Shown: positions 43,348 through 52,928 of the stretch, piece after piece
Layout of the letters: the number at the start of each line of letters is the position of its first letter
How positions within the stretch are numbered: position 1 is the first letter of the stretch
Assembly: GCF_023516435.1 (NCBI RefSeq)
Contig: NZ_CP097332.1
Span: 2,170,001 to 2,234,000 of the forward strand
From: Jatrophihabitans telluris
GTDB taxonomy: Bacteria; Actinomycetota; Actinomycetes; Mycobacteriales; Jatrophihabitantaceae
DNA length: 64,000 bases
Reading direction: 5' to 3'
Position numbers and translations under genes: made by a program
The notes under the pieces: generated by a model
Told to the model about the DNA's origin: nothing
The model's input: the letters and a program-made list of their open reading frames with translations, nothing else
Databases searched by the model: none

Positions 43348-44130
43348 GTGAGCACCCCCACTGTCGTGTTGCTGCATGGCCAGCCGGACTCGTCCGCGAG
43401 TTTCTGGGCGCTGCGTCATGCGCTCGCCGGGCGGCTGCCCGAGAGCGTCCGCGTGATCGCTCCGGACCGTCCCGGCTATGGCGCCAACCCGGCCCACGCC
43501 ACGGACTTCGAGGGCAACGTCGCGTGGCTGCGACAGTGGTTGCGGCGGATCTCGGCCGGCCCTGTCGTGCTCGTTGGTCACAGCTGGGCGGGCGCGGTCG
43601 CGGCCCTGGCCGCGGCGGACGCCGCCACCGATTCGGGACTGCCGATCGCAGCACTGCTGTTGCTGTCCTCGATCGGGCCCGGCTGTCTGCTCCCGCTCGA
43701 CCCGTGGCTGGCCGCTCCTGGATTGGGCGAGGCGATCGCCTACACGACGCTAGGCCTCGGTCGCGGCCCGGTTACCCGCAAGGTCGCCCACATCTTGAGG
43801 CGCTACACGCCGCCTGACGACGTCCCCTATGCGTGGGCCAGCGGGGCCGCGACTCGGCACCGGCCGCTGTGGCGCAGCTTTCTCACCGAACAGCGGGCCA
43901 TGGTCGCCAAGCTCGGTGACGTCGACCGACGGCTCCCGCAGATCCAGGTGCCGACGCTGGTGGTGAGTGGAACCTCGGATTCGGTGATTCCTGCCCGGAC
44001 CCCGCAGGCGCTCGCGGCAGCCATCCCCGGATCGCGGCACGTACCGATCGCTGGCGGTCATGACCTGCAGTTGCGGCAGCCCGACGCCGTTGCCGTCCAC
44101 ATCGCCGGCCTCGTCGAACAGGTGTGGTGA
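43348..44130 (+). CDS. Alpha/beta hydrolase
   Basis: The 260-residue enzyme has the HGQPDSSASFW oxyanion loop, a PDRPGYG motif, and the nucleophile elbow VGHSWAGA. The Asp (SGTSDSVIP) and His (GGHDL) follow in order. No signal peptide is visible, so it is cytosolic. Substrate is unknown. The TGA overlaps the GTG of the next methyltransferase gene (GTGA), so the two are co-translated. Confidence 0.88.
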   Translation: MSTPTVVLLHGQPDSSASFWALRHALAGRLPESVRVIAPDRPGYGANPAHATDFEGNVAWLRQWLRRISAGPVVLVGHSWAGAVAALAAADAATDSGLPIAALLLLSSIGPGCLLPLDPWLAAPGLGEAIAYTTLGLGRGPVTRKVAHILRRYTPPDDVPYAWASGAATRHRPLWRSFLTEQRAMVAKLGDVDRRLPQIQVPTLVVSGTSDSVIPARTPQALAAAIPGSRHVPIAGGHDLQLRQPDAVAVHIAGLVEQVW

Positions 44131-45650
44131 GCGTGTACGGTGCGCCGCGCCCGCTGCTGCCGCAGGCCGACCTCATGATGCTCACCGAGGCCCTCAATCG
44201 GTGGTTTTCCTCGGTCGCGACGTCGCAGGCGCTGGGGCTGGCCGGCCAGGCGGCGCTGGCCCGCGGGGACCTGGACGGTGCGGCGCGCGCGGTTCGCGAC
44301 GCCGGGCCCACCGGTACTTGGGTGCGCCTGTTCGTGCTCGGAGCCGCGGTGGGCGAAGCTGAGGCCGCAGCGGCGATCTCACCCTGGTCTGTCGACGCGG
44401 CCGTGGCTGTGGGCGTACTCGAACGCCGCGCCGGGCAGGTGCACGCCGCGCTGGACGTGCGTCCCTATTCCGAGGCCGGCGGCCCGGACTGGTGGGTCGT
44501 CTCGGATCTGGGTGCCGACGTGCGCCCCGGCGTGCTGCGTCCCGATCACGTGCTCGGCATCGGCGCGGCGGCCACAACGCTCGCGCAGGCGACGATGCGG
44601 GCGCCGGTTGCCAGGGCCTTGGACATCGGGACCGGATGTGGTGTGCAGAGCTTGCATCTGTCGCGTTACGCCGGATCGATCACCGCCACCGACATCAGCG
44701 AGCGGGCATTGCGAATGGCGGCCGCGACCGCGGCCATCAACGGCATCGACCTCGACCTTCGACGGGGCTCGCTGCTGGAACCCGTGGCGGGCGAACGGTT
44801 CGACGCGATCGTGTGCAACCCGCCGTTCATCGTCGGTCCTGGGTTCTCCGTCGACGACGGCGGGTTCACCTACCGCGACAGCGGGATGGCCGGGGACTCG
44901 GTCAGCGAGGCTCTGGTGCGCGGGTTGCCTGCGCTGTTGAATCCCGGAGGTCGCGCGCAGCTGCTCGCGAACTGGGCTGTCACGGGTGAGGAGGAGTGGT
45001 CGAGCCGCCTCCAGCGATGGCTGACGGACTCCAGGTGCGCCGCCTGGGTGTGGCAACGAGAGGTCGCCGACCCAGCCGAGTACGTCAGCCTGTGGCTGCG
45101 CGATTCTGGCGAGCAGCCCGGCAGCCCGGCCTGGACGCGCCGCTACGAGGCGTGGCTGGACTGGTTCGAGACCGAGGGCGTGCTCGCGGTCGGCATGGGG
45201 CTGGTGAGCATGGTCCGGACGGGCGAAGCGGCGAGCGTGGTCTGCGAAGACCTGCCGCAGGCTTACGAGCCCTTCGCCGGCGACGAGATCGAAGCGTGGT
45301 TCTACCGCCATCGATGGCTCGGCGCGCGCGATGACGCCCAGCTCCTGCGGGAGCGAGTCACGCCCGCGGCCGGACTCGTCCTGGAGGACCGGTCGCTGCT
45401 CGGGACCGAGGGGTGGGTGTCGGCGCTGACCCAGCTGCGCCAGTCCGGCGGCCTGCGGTGGGAGCTTGAAGTGGATCCGGCCATGGCGGGCTTGGTGGCG
45501 GCCACCGCATCAGGACTGCCGCTGGGTGCACTCGTTGACGTGCTCGCGGCGACGAACGCAGTGGACCCGGGTGAGCTTGCCGGGATTGCATCACCGATGC
45601 TGCGTGATCTGGTGCAACGCGGGTTTCTGCTGCCGGTTGCCCAGAACTGA
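44127..45650 (+). CDS. Large class I SAM-dependent methyltransferase (DUF7059/DUF7782 architecture)
   Basis: The ~507-residue protein has an N-terminal region of about 130 residues without known motif, a SAM-binding domain (ALDIGTGCGVQSLHLSRYA and the CNPPFIVG motif), and a C-terminal ~150-residue extension. NPPF-type methyltransferases modify nitrogen atoms of nucleic acids or proteins. It resembles actinobacterial proteins annotated with DUF7059 and DUF7782, whose target is unknown. GTG at 44127 is used; it overlaps the hydrolase stop. The stop overlaps the dtd start (TGATG). Confidence 0.83.
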   Translation: MSVYGAPRPLLPQADLMMLTEALNRWFSSVATSQALGLAGQAALARGDLDGAARAVRDAGPTGTWVRLFVLGAAVGEAEAAAAISPWSVDAAVAVGVLERRAGQVHAALDVRPYSEAGGPDWWVVSDLGADVRPGVLRPDHVLGIGAAATTLAQATMRAPVARALDIGTGCGVQSLHLSRYAGSITATDISERALRMAAATAAINGIDLDLRRGSLLEPVAGERFDAIVCNPPFIVGPGFSVDDGGFTYRDSGMAGDSVSEALVRGLPALLNPGGRAQLLANWAVTGEEEWSSRLQRWLTDSRCAAWVWQREVADPAEYVSLWLRDSGEQPGSPAWTRRYEAWLDWFETEGVLAVGMGLVSMVRTGEAASVVCEDLPQAYEPFAGDEIEAWFYRHRWLGARDDAQLLRERVTPAAGLVLEDRSLLGTEGWVSALTQLRQSGGLRWELEVDPAMAGLVAATASGLPLGALVDVLAATNAVDPGELAGIASPMLRDLVQRGFLLPVAQN

Positions 45651-46096
45651 TGCGGATCCTCGTCCAGCGGGTGAGCTCAGCCCAGGTTCTGGTCGCGGCG
45701 GAAGTCGTGGGCAGCATCGGGGTGGGCCTGCTCGTGTTCGTTGGTGTCCGCACCGGTGACGATGCCGTGGTTGCGGACAAGGCCGCCGACAAGGTCGCGA
45801 ATCTACGCATTTTGCGCGACGGCGATCGCGACGAGTCAAGCGTGAGCGCCGTCGGTGGTGAAGTGCTCGTGGTGAGCCAATTCACCCTGTACGGCGATGC
45901 CCGCACCGGGCGACGGCCGAGTTGGGTGGCCGCGGCAGGCGCCGACGTCGCCGAGCCTCTGGTGGAGGCCGTCGTGGCCGGGCTGCGGAAACGGGGAATC
46001 TCGGTGTCGACGGGGCGTTTCGGTGCGCAGATGCTCGTCCAGAGCGTCAATGACGGACCGATGACGGTGCTCGTCGATCTGGACCCCGACCATTGA
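45650..46096 (+). CDS. dtd: D-aminoacyl-tRNA deacylase
   Basis: The 148-residue enzyme removes D-amino acids from tRNA. The motifs SQFTLYGD and NDGPMT (Gly-cis-Pro type loop) are present; the canonical second motif is NxGPVT, so only a conservative change is seen. It is cytosolic. It completes the three-gene unit hydrolase-methyltransferase-dtd, whose overlaps imply co-translation. Confidence 0.93.
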   Translation: MRILVQRVSSAQVLVAAEVVGSIGVGLLVFVGVRTGDDAVVADKAADKVANLRILRDGDRDESSVSAVGGEVLVVSQFTLYGDARTGRRPSWVAAAGADVAEPLVEAVVAGLRKRGISVSTGRFGAQMLVQSVNDGPMTVLVDLDPDH

Positions 46097-46230
46097 GTGG
46101 TCCCGACGCGGGAATGCGCCGACCGGGGTGAACCACGGCTGCCTGAGGACCGTATTGGAGGACGACGCAGCCCGCGGTCAGTCGTCGCCCAGATTCACAG
46201 GTCCCCTACAGCATAGGTCGATCCGATCCG

Positions 46231-46255
46231 GGAACAACGACCGTTACGAATCGTT
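46231..46255 (+). promoter_or_regulatory. Candidate ECF-type (SigE/SigH-like) promoter before the sigB-like gene
   Basis: GGAAC at 46231-46235 and GTT at 46253-46255 are spaced by 17 bases. This is the GGAAY-N16-18-GTT pattern of SigE/SigH/SigR-type promoters. In mycobacteria sigB is transcribed from such stress promoters. The transcription start would fall near 46263. Confidence 0.6.
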
Positions 46256-46281
46256 GTAAAGGGTGGGACAACACGCCCCCG

Positions 46282-47436
46282 ATGAGCGGACGGATTCTTC
46301 ACGTGACGCAGCCTGCCACCACCACCACCAAGACGAGCGTCTCGCGACGCAAGCCGGCTTCCCAAACCTTGCCCGGCCACCGGACCAGCCGCGCCAAGAC
46401 TGCAACCGCCACCGAGGAGCCGGTAATGACCGCCCAGGCCGAGGTCGCGGTCGACACGATCGAGGAGCCTGCTGAGTCGGCGTTCGCCGCCGGTGTGGCC
46501 ACGGCCGACCTCGACGAAGCCGTCCAGGCTGCCGATCTGGTCCGTTCCTACCTCAACGAGATCGGCAAGGTCTCGCTGCTCACGGCGGTTGAAGAGGTCG
46601 AGCTGTCGAAGCGGATCGAGGCCGGGCTCTATGCCTCGCACCTGATCAGCACCTCCAAGCGCCTGTCGGTTCCGCGTCGTCGTGAACTGCAGGCGTTGGT
46701 CGCCGACGGTGAGACCGCCAAGGACCTGCTGCTGCGCGCCAACTTGCGCCTGGTCGTGTCGCTGGCCAAGCGTTACACCGGTCGTGGCATGCCGTTCCTG
46801 GATCTCATCCAGGAGGGCAACCTGGGCCTGATCCGCGCGGTGGAGAAGTTCGACTACACCAAGGGCTTCAAGTTCTCGACGTACGCGACGTGGTGGATCC
46901 GCCAGGCCATCTCGCGCGCGATGGCCGACCAGTCCCGGACGATCCGGCTCCCCGTTCACCTGGTCGAGCAGATCAACAAGATGCAACGGATGCGCCGTGA
47001 GCTGGGCCAGAGCCTCGGACGGGACGCCACCGACGAAGAACTGGCCCACGAGCTCGACATCGACGTGGACCGGCTGCACGAGCTGGTGGACCACGCTCGT
47101 GATCTGGTGAGCCTGGATCAGACGGTCGGTGCGGAAGAGGATTCCTCCCTTGGTGACTTCATCGCCGACAGTGAGGCGACCAAGCCCACCGAGGCGGTCG
47201 AGTTCGATCTGATGCGCCGGCAGCTCTCGCAGGTTCTGGACTCGCTCGAGCCGCGGGAAGCGGCCGTCGTCCGCTTGCGTTACGGCCTTGCCGACGGCAA
47301 CCCGCACACTCTCGATGACATCGCGAAGAAGTTCAACCTTTCACGCGAGCGGATCCGTCAGATCGAGCGGGAGACCATGGCCAAGCTTCGCCACCCGTCC
47401 CGAGCGCAGTCGCTGCGGGACTACCTCGAGGACTGA
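46282..47436 (+). CDS. sigB: Group 2 sigma-70 factor (SigB/HrdA-like)
   Basis: The 384-residue factor has regions 1.2-4.2 closely similar to Sig[39 protein letters not shown], and a C-terminal [21 protein letters not shown]. It lacks the long acidic region 1.1. A Thr/Lys/Arg-rich N-terminus of ~48 residues precedes ATG 46426, which has GAGGAG six bases upstream; the shorter product (~336 residues) is near the length of mycobacterial SigB. The longer start is listed because third-position G/C stays coding-like there. Location before ideR matches Rv2710/Rv2711. Confidence 0.9.
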   Translation: MSGRILHVTQPATTTTKTSVSRRKPASQTLPGHRTSRAKTATATEEPVMTAQAEVAVDTIEEPAESAFAAGVATADLDEAVQAADLVRSYLNEIGKVSLLTAVEEVELSKRIEAGLYASHLISTSKRLSVPRRRELQALVADGETAKDLLLRANLRLVVSLAKRYTGRGMPFLDLIQEGNLGLIRAVEKFDYTKGFKFSTYATWWIRQAISRAMADQSRTIRLPVHLVEQINKMQRMRRELGQSLGRDATDEELAHELDIDVDRLHELVDHARDLVSLDQTVGAEEDSSLGDFIADSEATKPTEAVEFDLMRRQLSQVLDSLEPREAAVVRLRYGLADGNPHTLDDIAKKFNLSRERIRQIERETMAKLRHPSRAQSLRDYLED

Positions 47437-47486
47437 CCCGTCACCGCCTGAGCCAGTTTTGCCGCGATCCGGCGTAGCTCGCTAGC

Positions 47487-48515
47487 GTGTCCGAAATGGA
47501 CCCGCTGGATGCGCTGCGCCGGATCGCGTTTCTGTTGGAGCGGGAGCTGGCCAAGGAATATCGGGTCAAGGCGTTCCGAACAGCTGCTGCTGTCGTTGTG
47601 AACCATCGGCCGGAGATCGAAAGCCTAGCCGCGCGGGGCGAGCTCACGAGCCTGGCCGGAATCGGCCCGGCGACGGCCGAGGTCATCGACCAGGCGCTGG
47701 CGGGGCACGTGCCTGAGCGGCTGGCTTTGCTGGAGCAGACGCCGGCCCCGGCGGATTCGCTGGACCCAGCCGCGAGGCAGCTGTTGAGCCGGCTCAGTGG
47801 CGACCTGCACAGCCACTCCGACTGGAGCGACGGCGGTAGCCCGATCGAGGAGATGGCGGTTACCGCGTTGGAACTCGGCCGTGGTTATCAGGCGCTGACC
47901 GATCATTCGCCGCGACTGACCGTGGCTCGCGGCCTCACGGCGGCTCGGCTGCGCCAGCAACTGGCCAGACTGGCGAGCCTGCGCCCGCGCCTGGGTGGTT
48001 TCGCATTGCTCAGCGGTATCGAGGTCGACATCCTCGACGACGGGACGCTAGATCAGGAACCGAGCCTGCTCGATGAACTCGACGTCGTCGTGGCGTCCGT
48101 GCACTCGAAGCTGGCCATGGACAGCAGCGCGATGACGCGCAGGATGGTCGCTGCGATCTCGCAGCCGCAAACGATGGTTCTCGGGCACTGCACGGGACGG
48201 CTGATCGGTGGCAAGAAACGGGCACAGAGCCAGTTCGACCCGCGCATCGTGTTCGCGGCGTGCGCGGACAACCAGGTGGCCGTGGAGATCAATTCTCGAC
48301 CGGAACGGCTGGACCCGCCGGAGGACCTGCTCGCCCTGGCCGTCGAGGCCGGCTGCCTGTTCAGCATCGACACCGATGCCCACGCGCCGGGCCAGCTGGA
48401 TTGGCTGGCCTACGGCGCGGCCAAGGCGTCGGCTGCGGGCCTGGATCCGGACCGAATCATCACGACCTGGCCGCTGGAACGTCTGCGCGAGTGGTCACGG
48501 TCGCGCCGAGGATGA
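47487..48515 (+). CDS. PolX-like PHP-domain protein with helix-hairpin-helix N-terminus
   Basis: The 342-residue protein has an N-terminal helical part resembling DNA polymerase X (YRVKAFRTAAAVV, then an HhH in ELTSLAGIGPATAEVID). The PHP metallo-phosphoesterase domain follows: DLHSHSDWSDG, ALTDHSPRL, SGIEVDIL, VVASVHSK, GHCTG, EINSRPERLD and DTDAHAPGQL. No polymerase catalytic domain is present. A DNA end- or gap-processing nuclease/phosphatase is plausible. GTG at 47487 or ATG at 47496 is the start. Confidence 0.85.
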   Translation: MSEMDPLDALRRIAFLLERELAKEYRVKAFRTAAAVVVNHRPEIESLAARGELTSLAGIGPATAEVIDQALAGHVPERLALLEQTPAPADSLDPAARQLLSRLSGDLHSHSDWSDGGSPIEEMAVTALELGRGYQALTDHSPRLTVARGLTAARLRQQLARLASLRPRLGGFALLSGIEVDILDDGTLDQEPSLLDELDVVVASVHSKLAMDSSAMTRRMVAAISQPQTMVLGHCTGRLIGGKKRAQSQFDPRIVFAACADNQVAVEINSRPERLDPPEDLLALAVEAGCLFSIDTDAHAPGQLDWLAYGAAKASAAGLDPDRIITTWPLERLREWSRSRRG

Positions 48516-48568
48516 CCCCACGCCACACCAGCCTGTGTACAGACCAGGGCCGGTGGTGGCGTGCGCGG

Positions 48569-49408
48569 CTACCCGGCCGCGCCGGTAGCGACCGGACGGT
48601 TCGGGTCGGTGATCCATTCGCTCCACGACCCGGGGTACAGGCTGGCCTGGATCCCGGCCTGATGCATAGCCAGCACCGTGTGAGCAGCGGTGACGCCTGA
48701 CCCGCAGTAGACGCCTACTGGCGCGCCGTCGAGGTCGGTGAATCGTTGCCGAAGCCGTGCCACCGACAGGAACGTGCCGTCGGCGTTGATGTTCTCGGTC
48801 GTCGGTTGGTTGATCGCACCGGGGATGTGGCCGGCCACGGGATCGATCGGTTCCGCCGCGCCGCTGAAGCGTTCCGGTGCTCGGACGTCCACGAGGCGTC
48901 CGGCATCGGCGTGGGAAGCGGCACCGTCCGCGTCGAGGGTTGGCATGCCGCCGGGACGGACCTGCACTGAGCCCTCGGCGTCGGTTACAGGCCCCGATTC
49001 GACGGCTTGATCGCGCTCGATCCACGACCGGAAGCCGCCATCCAAGACGCGAACGTCCGCCAAACCGGCCCAACGCAGCACCCACCACGCCCGCGCGGCG
49101 GCCATCGAGGAGTTTCCGTCGTACACGATCACCGTTGAATCCGGTTCGATACCCCATCGACGAAGGCTGCGTTGCAAGTCGTCGGGAGCAGGCAGCGGGT
49201 GGCGGCCGCCCGGGCCGGGCGAGGAGGCCAGATCCTCATCGAGGTCGACGAAGTGGGCACCCGGAATATGCGCGCTCAGATAGTCATTGCGAAGGGGCGG
49301 CCGGCCGACCTGCCAGCGAACGTCGAGGATGACCGGTCGCGCAGCTGCGGCCAGCCTGTCGGCGAGCGCGGATACGCTGATCAGCGCCGTGTGGGAGTTC
49401 TCGCTCAT
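48569..49408 (-). CDS. Two-domain rhodanese-type sulfurtransferase
   Basis: The 279-residue protein has two rhodanese domains. The first (ILDVRWQ ... IPGAHFVDLDEDL) is catalytically inactive-looking; the second has the active Cys in VYCGSGVTA (loop CGSGVTA). It transfers sulfur from thiosulfate or 3-mercaptopyruvate. The ATG at 49408 (MSENSHTALIS) is the start; the longer in-frame frame to 49927 is antisense to ideR. It diverges from ideR across 72 bp. Confidence 0.9.
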   Translation of the reverse strand: MSENSHTALISVSALADRLAAAARPVILDVRWQVGRPPLRNDYLSAHIPGAHFVDLDEDLASSPGPGGRHPLPAPDDLQRSLRRWGIEPDSTVIVYDGNSSMAAARAWWVLRWAGLADVRVLDGGFRSWIERDQAVESGPVTDAEGSVQVRPGGMPTLDADGAASHADAGRLVDVRAPERFSGAAEPIDPVAGHIPGAINQPTTENINADGTFLSVARLRQRFTDLDGAPVGVYCGSGVTAAHTVLAMHQAGIQASLYPGSWSEWITDPNRPVATGAAG

Positions 49409-49480
49409 GGCATCGGTTCTAACATGGATGGATCGGACCGCACGAGACCGGCTGGCCGTGCGCAGGAAAGAGGTCGGCAC

Positions 49481-50185
49481 GTGAACACCCACCACCACAG
49501 CGATCTGATCGATACCACCGAGATGTACCTCAGGACCATCTACGAGCTCGAGGAGGAAGGCGTCACGCCGCTGCGCGCGCGGATCGCCGAGCGACTCGGA
49601 CAATCGGGCCCGACGGTGAGCCAGACGGTGGCTCGGATGGAGCGCGACGGCCTGGTGCACGTCGAAAGCGACCGGCACCTGCAGTTGACCGATGACGGAC
49701 GCCACCTCGCGACCGCGGTCATGCGAAAACACCGGTTGGCCGAGCGCCTGTTGCACGACGTCATCGGTCTGGAGTGGGACCAGCTCCACATCGAGGCCTG
49801 CCGCTGGGAGCACGTGATGAGCGATGCCGTCGAACGACGCATCGTCGCGCTGCTGGACAAGCCGCTGGTGTGTCCGCACGGGAACCCCATCCCGGGCCTG
49901 GAGGATCTGGGGCTGCCTTTCGGGCACCTGGTCGACACCGCCGTCCTGCCGACGTTGGCCGAATCGGCGCGAGCTGGCCAGGCCACAGTGCGGGTCGAGC
50001 GGATCAGCGAGAACCTGCAGCCGGACGCGGAGCTGATGCGATTGCTGTCCTCATCAGGCCTGGTGCCCGGGCGGACGGTAACGGTCGAGGCCGTCGGCGG
50101 CGGATACCAGGTCGTCGAGGGCGAACACGACACGCTCCTGCTGGCCCCGGTGGCGCAGGGCATCTTCGTCTCTGTCCCGGCCTGA
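49481..50185 (+). CDS. ideR: Iron-dependent repressor IdeR/DtxR
   Basis: The 234-residue metal-dependent repressor begins HHHSDLIDTTEMYLRTIYELEEEG. It has a winged-helix DNA-binding domain (about 1-70), a dimerisation domain with metal-site residues in RKHRLAERLLHDVIG and EACRWEHVMSDAVE (His, Cys, Glu, His), and a C-terminal SH3-like domain. It controls iron uptake, storage and siderophore genes. No 19-bp iron box was found in this window. The GTG start follows AAGAGG. Confidence 0.93.
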   Translation: MNTHHHSDLIDTTEMYLRTIYELEEEGVTPLRARIAERLGQSGPTVSQTVARMERDGLVHVESDRHLQLTDDGRHLATAVMRKHRLAERLLHDVIGLEWDQLHIEACRWEHVMSDAVERRIVALLDKPLVCPHGNPIPGLEDLGLPFGHLVDTAVLPTLAESARAGQATVRVERISENLQPDAELMRLLSSSGLVPGRTVTVEAVGGGYQVVEGEHDTLLLAPVAQGIFVSVPA

Positions 50186-50243
50186 CCGATCGGCCGGACA
50201 GGGATTGCGGCGTCGGCTTCTGCCCCGCCGGCCTGTTCGCGGC

Positions 50244-51296
50244 TCATCCGAAGCGCTGGGTGCCGACGTTCGCGCTGGGTGAGCGCAGCGGAGGCGTTCG
50301 CGCCGGGTTGAGTCCCAACTGCACCGTATCGAGCACTACCCTCGCCGCTGAGAGCCCGGGATCAGAGTCCAGTGCCCGCTCACCGGCCATAGTTGCCAGG
50401 GTGCCGTTGCCCTTACGCCACTGGGACCAAGCGAACAGCAGCAGCGGGACGGCGTCATAGGGCGGTGGCAGGCGGCGCAACAGCTCGAGCAGCGCGTCGT
50501 CGGCGTCGACCGATCGTTCGTCGACCCGGAACCAGAGCTCGTCACGCACCTCGACGTGGGTGAGCGCAACGCCGAAGCGGGCCAGCTCTGCCCGGGTCAT
50601 CGCCCTGCCCGCTGTGCCTTCGGTCGGATGTCGATCAAGCCGAGCGGTGAAGGCACGCAGGTCCGCGCGAAGACTCGTGCTGAGGCGGCCCTTCAGTACA
50701 GCCTCGGTGAGCCGGTTTTCCGCCTTCGCCAATGCCGGTTCGAGCCTGTCTCGCTCGTGCCGGGTCTGTCCGGCCAGCTGCCCCCGGACCGCTTCTCGGT
50801 CGGGTAACGCGACGAGGCCGGCGAACACGGCCTCGGCACTGGCGGACGTGCTTCGCCGCTCGTTGCCACCGGGTGAGCAACAGCCGCTGTCGGTGCACGT
50901 GAGCGACCACCATCGTTCCTGCCCCACGACGAGCAGGTCGACGACCGAGAGCCCGACAAGTGCGCAGGCCAGCGCGACGTCGTGCAGGTGCTGTGGGACG
51001 TCACCGGAGGCGGCGGGGTGGTGGTGTGTGAAGACGAGCGCCACCACGCAGTCGCTGTCGGTGGACGCCAGAGGTGCCACCAATGGCGAGAAGGCCCCGG
51101 GGTCCATCGGCGCGGGTGGCAGGTCGCACCTGGCGGTCAGACAGACCTGGGGCGCACGGCCGTTTCGCTCACTCAGGCCGACGATGACGATGCTCTCGAC
51201 CGGGTGAAACCCCAGCAGGTACGGCACGATGTCGATCACGTCGGCAGCGGTCGCCAGCGCTGCGGTAGGAATTGCGCGTCCGCGTTGTGGTTGCAT
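50244..51296 (-). CDS. DUF4192 family protein
   Basis: The 350-residue protein shows the family signature DVIDIVPYLLGFHPVESIVIVGL and ends in a region with PYDAVPLLLFAWSQWRKGNGTLA and GLSAARVVLDTVQLGLNP. Cys-rich TCTDSGCCSPGG is visible mid-protein. The family is actinobacterial and of unknown function. ATG at 51296 is the likely start; a GTG-type start at 51374 is also in frame. It converges with ideR. Confidence 0.85.
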   Translation of the reverse strand: MQPQRGRAIPTAALATAADVIDIVPYLLGFHPVESIVIVGLSERNGRAPQVCLTARCDLPPAPMDPGAFSPLVAPLASTDSDCVVALVFTHHHPAASGDVPQHLHDVALACALVGLSVVDLLVVGQERWWSLTCTDSGCCSPGGNERRSTSASAEAVFAGLVALPDREAVRGQLAGQTRHERDRLEPALAKAENRLTEAVLKGRLSTSLRADLRAFTARLDRHPTEGTAGRAMTRAELARFGVALTHVEVRDELWFRVDERSVDADDALLELLRRLPPPYDAVPLLLFAWSQWRKGNGTLATMAGERALDSDPGLSAARVVLDTVQLGLNPARTPPLRSPSANVGTQRFG

Positions 51297-51412
51297 GCCT
51301 CGACCCTGCCCCGTCGCGACCCGCCCACGATGGGCAATCCCGCGACTGTGGACAACGATCGGCCTTGTGGACAAGGGCGAGCGACCTCGCCGGAGGGCCT
51401 AGCGGCGCACCG

Positions 51413-52021
51413 TCAATCCAGTGGCGCGGCCCGCCAACGTCGGGCCGCGGCGGTCAAGCCGGCAGCTACTGCTGCGTTGCGCGAGGCCAGCTCTCGCGCG
51501 CGGTCGCCGTCCGGGCCGTCGTCGGCACGTTCAATTCGGCCGAGGGACACGATGCGGAAGAATGCCGCCGCCCGTTCCAATGCCACAGCGAAGTCACCTC
51601 GATAGGCGCCGCTGAGCACCGATTCGGCCAGCGACAGGATCGCCTGCGGGTCAGCGAAGTCCGCCACGCCAGCCACGACTTCGTCAGCCGGGGCCAGTGG
51701 CCTGCCTGCCCGCCAAAGCCGCGTGACTTCCTCACCATTGGTCTGGCACCACGTCCGCAGCAGGTACAGGGCCCACAGCGCGCCCGCCAGCGTGTCCGGC
51801 TCGCTGTCTCGCCACAGCTCAGCCAGAGTCTGCAGACCAACCCGATCGGCGAGGTCGACGAGTGAATCCGACTGACCTGACCGACCGTGGGAGATGACCG
51901 CGGCCGCGGTGGCCTCCGCCACCTCCTCCCGGCCGAACGGCTCGGTCGCCGACAATCCGTCGAGCAGCGTCGTCAGGTCAGCGCGACGGACCGGCCGATG
52001 ATGGCGGGCAGGTTCATTCAC
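51413..52021 (-). CDS. Conserved-looking actinobacterial protein of unknown function
   Basis: The 202-residue protein has no signal peptide or membrane helix. Segments such as LVDLADRVGLQTLAELWRDSEPDTLAGALWALYLLRTWC and GVADFADPQAILSLAESVLSGAYRGDFAVALERAAAFFRIVS look helical and could form an alpha-solenoid or DNA-polymerase-associated-like fold, but no family was recognised with certainty. It lies upstream of DUF4192 on the same strand with a 116-bp gap. The next gene (Nudix) diverges. Confidence 0.65.
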   Translation of the reverse strand: MNEPARHHRPVRRADLTTLLDGLSATEPFGREEVAEATAAAVISHGRSGQSDSLVDLADRVGLQTLAELWRDSEPDTLAGALWALYLLRTWCQTNGEEVTRLWRAGRPLAPADEVVAGVADFADPQAILSLAESVLSGAYRGDFAVALERAAAFFRIVSLGRIERADDGPDGDRARELASRNAAVAAGLTAAARRWRAAPLD

Positions 52022-52247
52022 CAGATCAGCCTAGCTGGGCTCCCGATGACCCACCCGCGACTTCGCCGTGCCCGATGACAACCCGCATGTTCGCTAGAGT
52101 GGTCACTGGCGTCGGTCCGATCCATGGCCCCCGGTCCCACAACTGCCGCCACGAGCGGCCTTCTGCCGAGAGGCGACCTGGCGGGCCGACGTCACCTACC
52201 GTCCGGTTGCTGCCGACCCGTCCCCTGTCTGCGAAGCGGAGGCAGTC

Positions 52248-52928
52248 ATGAACACCGGTGATGGGTGGACGGTCTGCTCGCTCGGTCACCGGCACTGGGG
52301 CCGATACGGCGCAGCCGGAATCTTGATCACCGATGGTGACCGCGTCATTCTGCAGCACCGCGCCCCCTGGACTCACGAGGGTGGCAGCTGGGGCGTTCCC
52401 GGCGGAGCACGCGACGCGCACGAGACGGCATTGCAGGCAGCCTTGCGGGAGGCACGGGAAGAAGCCGATCTGGAGCCCGGCGACGTCGTGGCCATCGGCG
52501 CGTACATCGCCGATCACGGCGGCTGGAGCTACACCACGGTCGTTGCGGTCCCGACCCGGCCGCTGGACCCACACGCGGCGAACGCCGAGAGCGTGAGTGT
52601 CGAGTGGGTGTCCGTCGACGTGGTCGCCCGACTTTCGCTGCACCACGGCTTCGCCTCAGCCTGGACGGCCTTGCGGGAGTTGCCGCCTACCGTTCGGCTC
52701 CTCGTTGGTCCGGCCACCCGCCACGAGGCGGTGCTGGACGGCTTGCGCGCGCACGGCATCAGCATCGACCGGCTGCCGCTGACCCAGCGCACGTCGGTTC
52801 ACCGGATCTATCCGCAGATCATCGAGGTGGCCGATCTCGACGAGGCGGTCCGGCGCGCTGCGACCGCGGACGAACAGTCCCACGTGCTCATCGCGCTGGA
52901 TTTGCGGGATCTCGACTTGCTGAGCTGA
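52248..52928 (+). CDS. Nudix hydrolase with C-terminal extension
   Basis: The 226-residue protein has a Nudix box GARDAHETALQAALREAREEAD in residues about 53-75. The position usually Gly after EEx is Asp, but the catalytic REAREE core is intact. Residues 130-226 form a second segment (VRLLVGPATRHEAVLDGLRAHG, RIYPQIIEVADLDEAVRRAA) of unknown role. It probably cleaves an oxidised or damaged nucleotide diphosphate linkage, with unknown substrate. Confidence 0.83.
   Translation: MNTGDGWTVCSLGHRHWGRYGAAGILITDGDRVILQHRAPWTHEGGSWGVPGGARDAHETALQAALREAREEADLEPGDVVAIGAYIADHGGWSYTTVVAVPTRPLDPHAANAESVSVEWVSVDVVARLSLHHGFASAWTALRELPPTVRLLVGPATRHEAVLDGLRAHGISIDRLPLTQRTSVHRIYPQIIEVADLDEAVRRAATADEQSHVLIALDLRDLDLLS

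Noticed and set aside
49409-49927. N-terminal extension of the rhodanese gene
   Set aside because: It is antisense to ideR and lacks similarity to sulfurtransferases; ATG 49408 gives the normal length.
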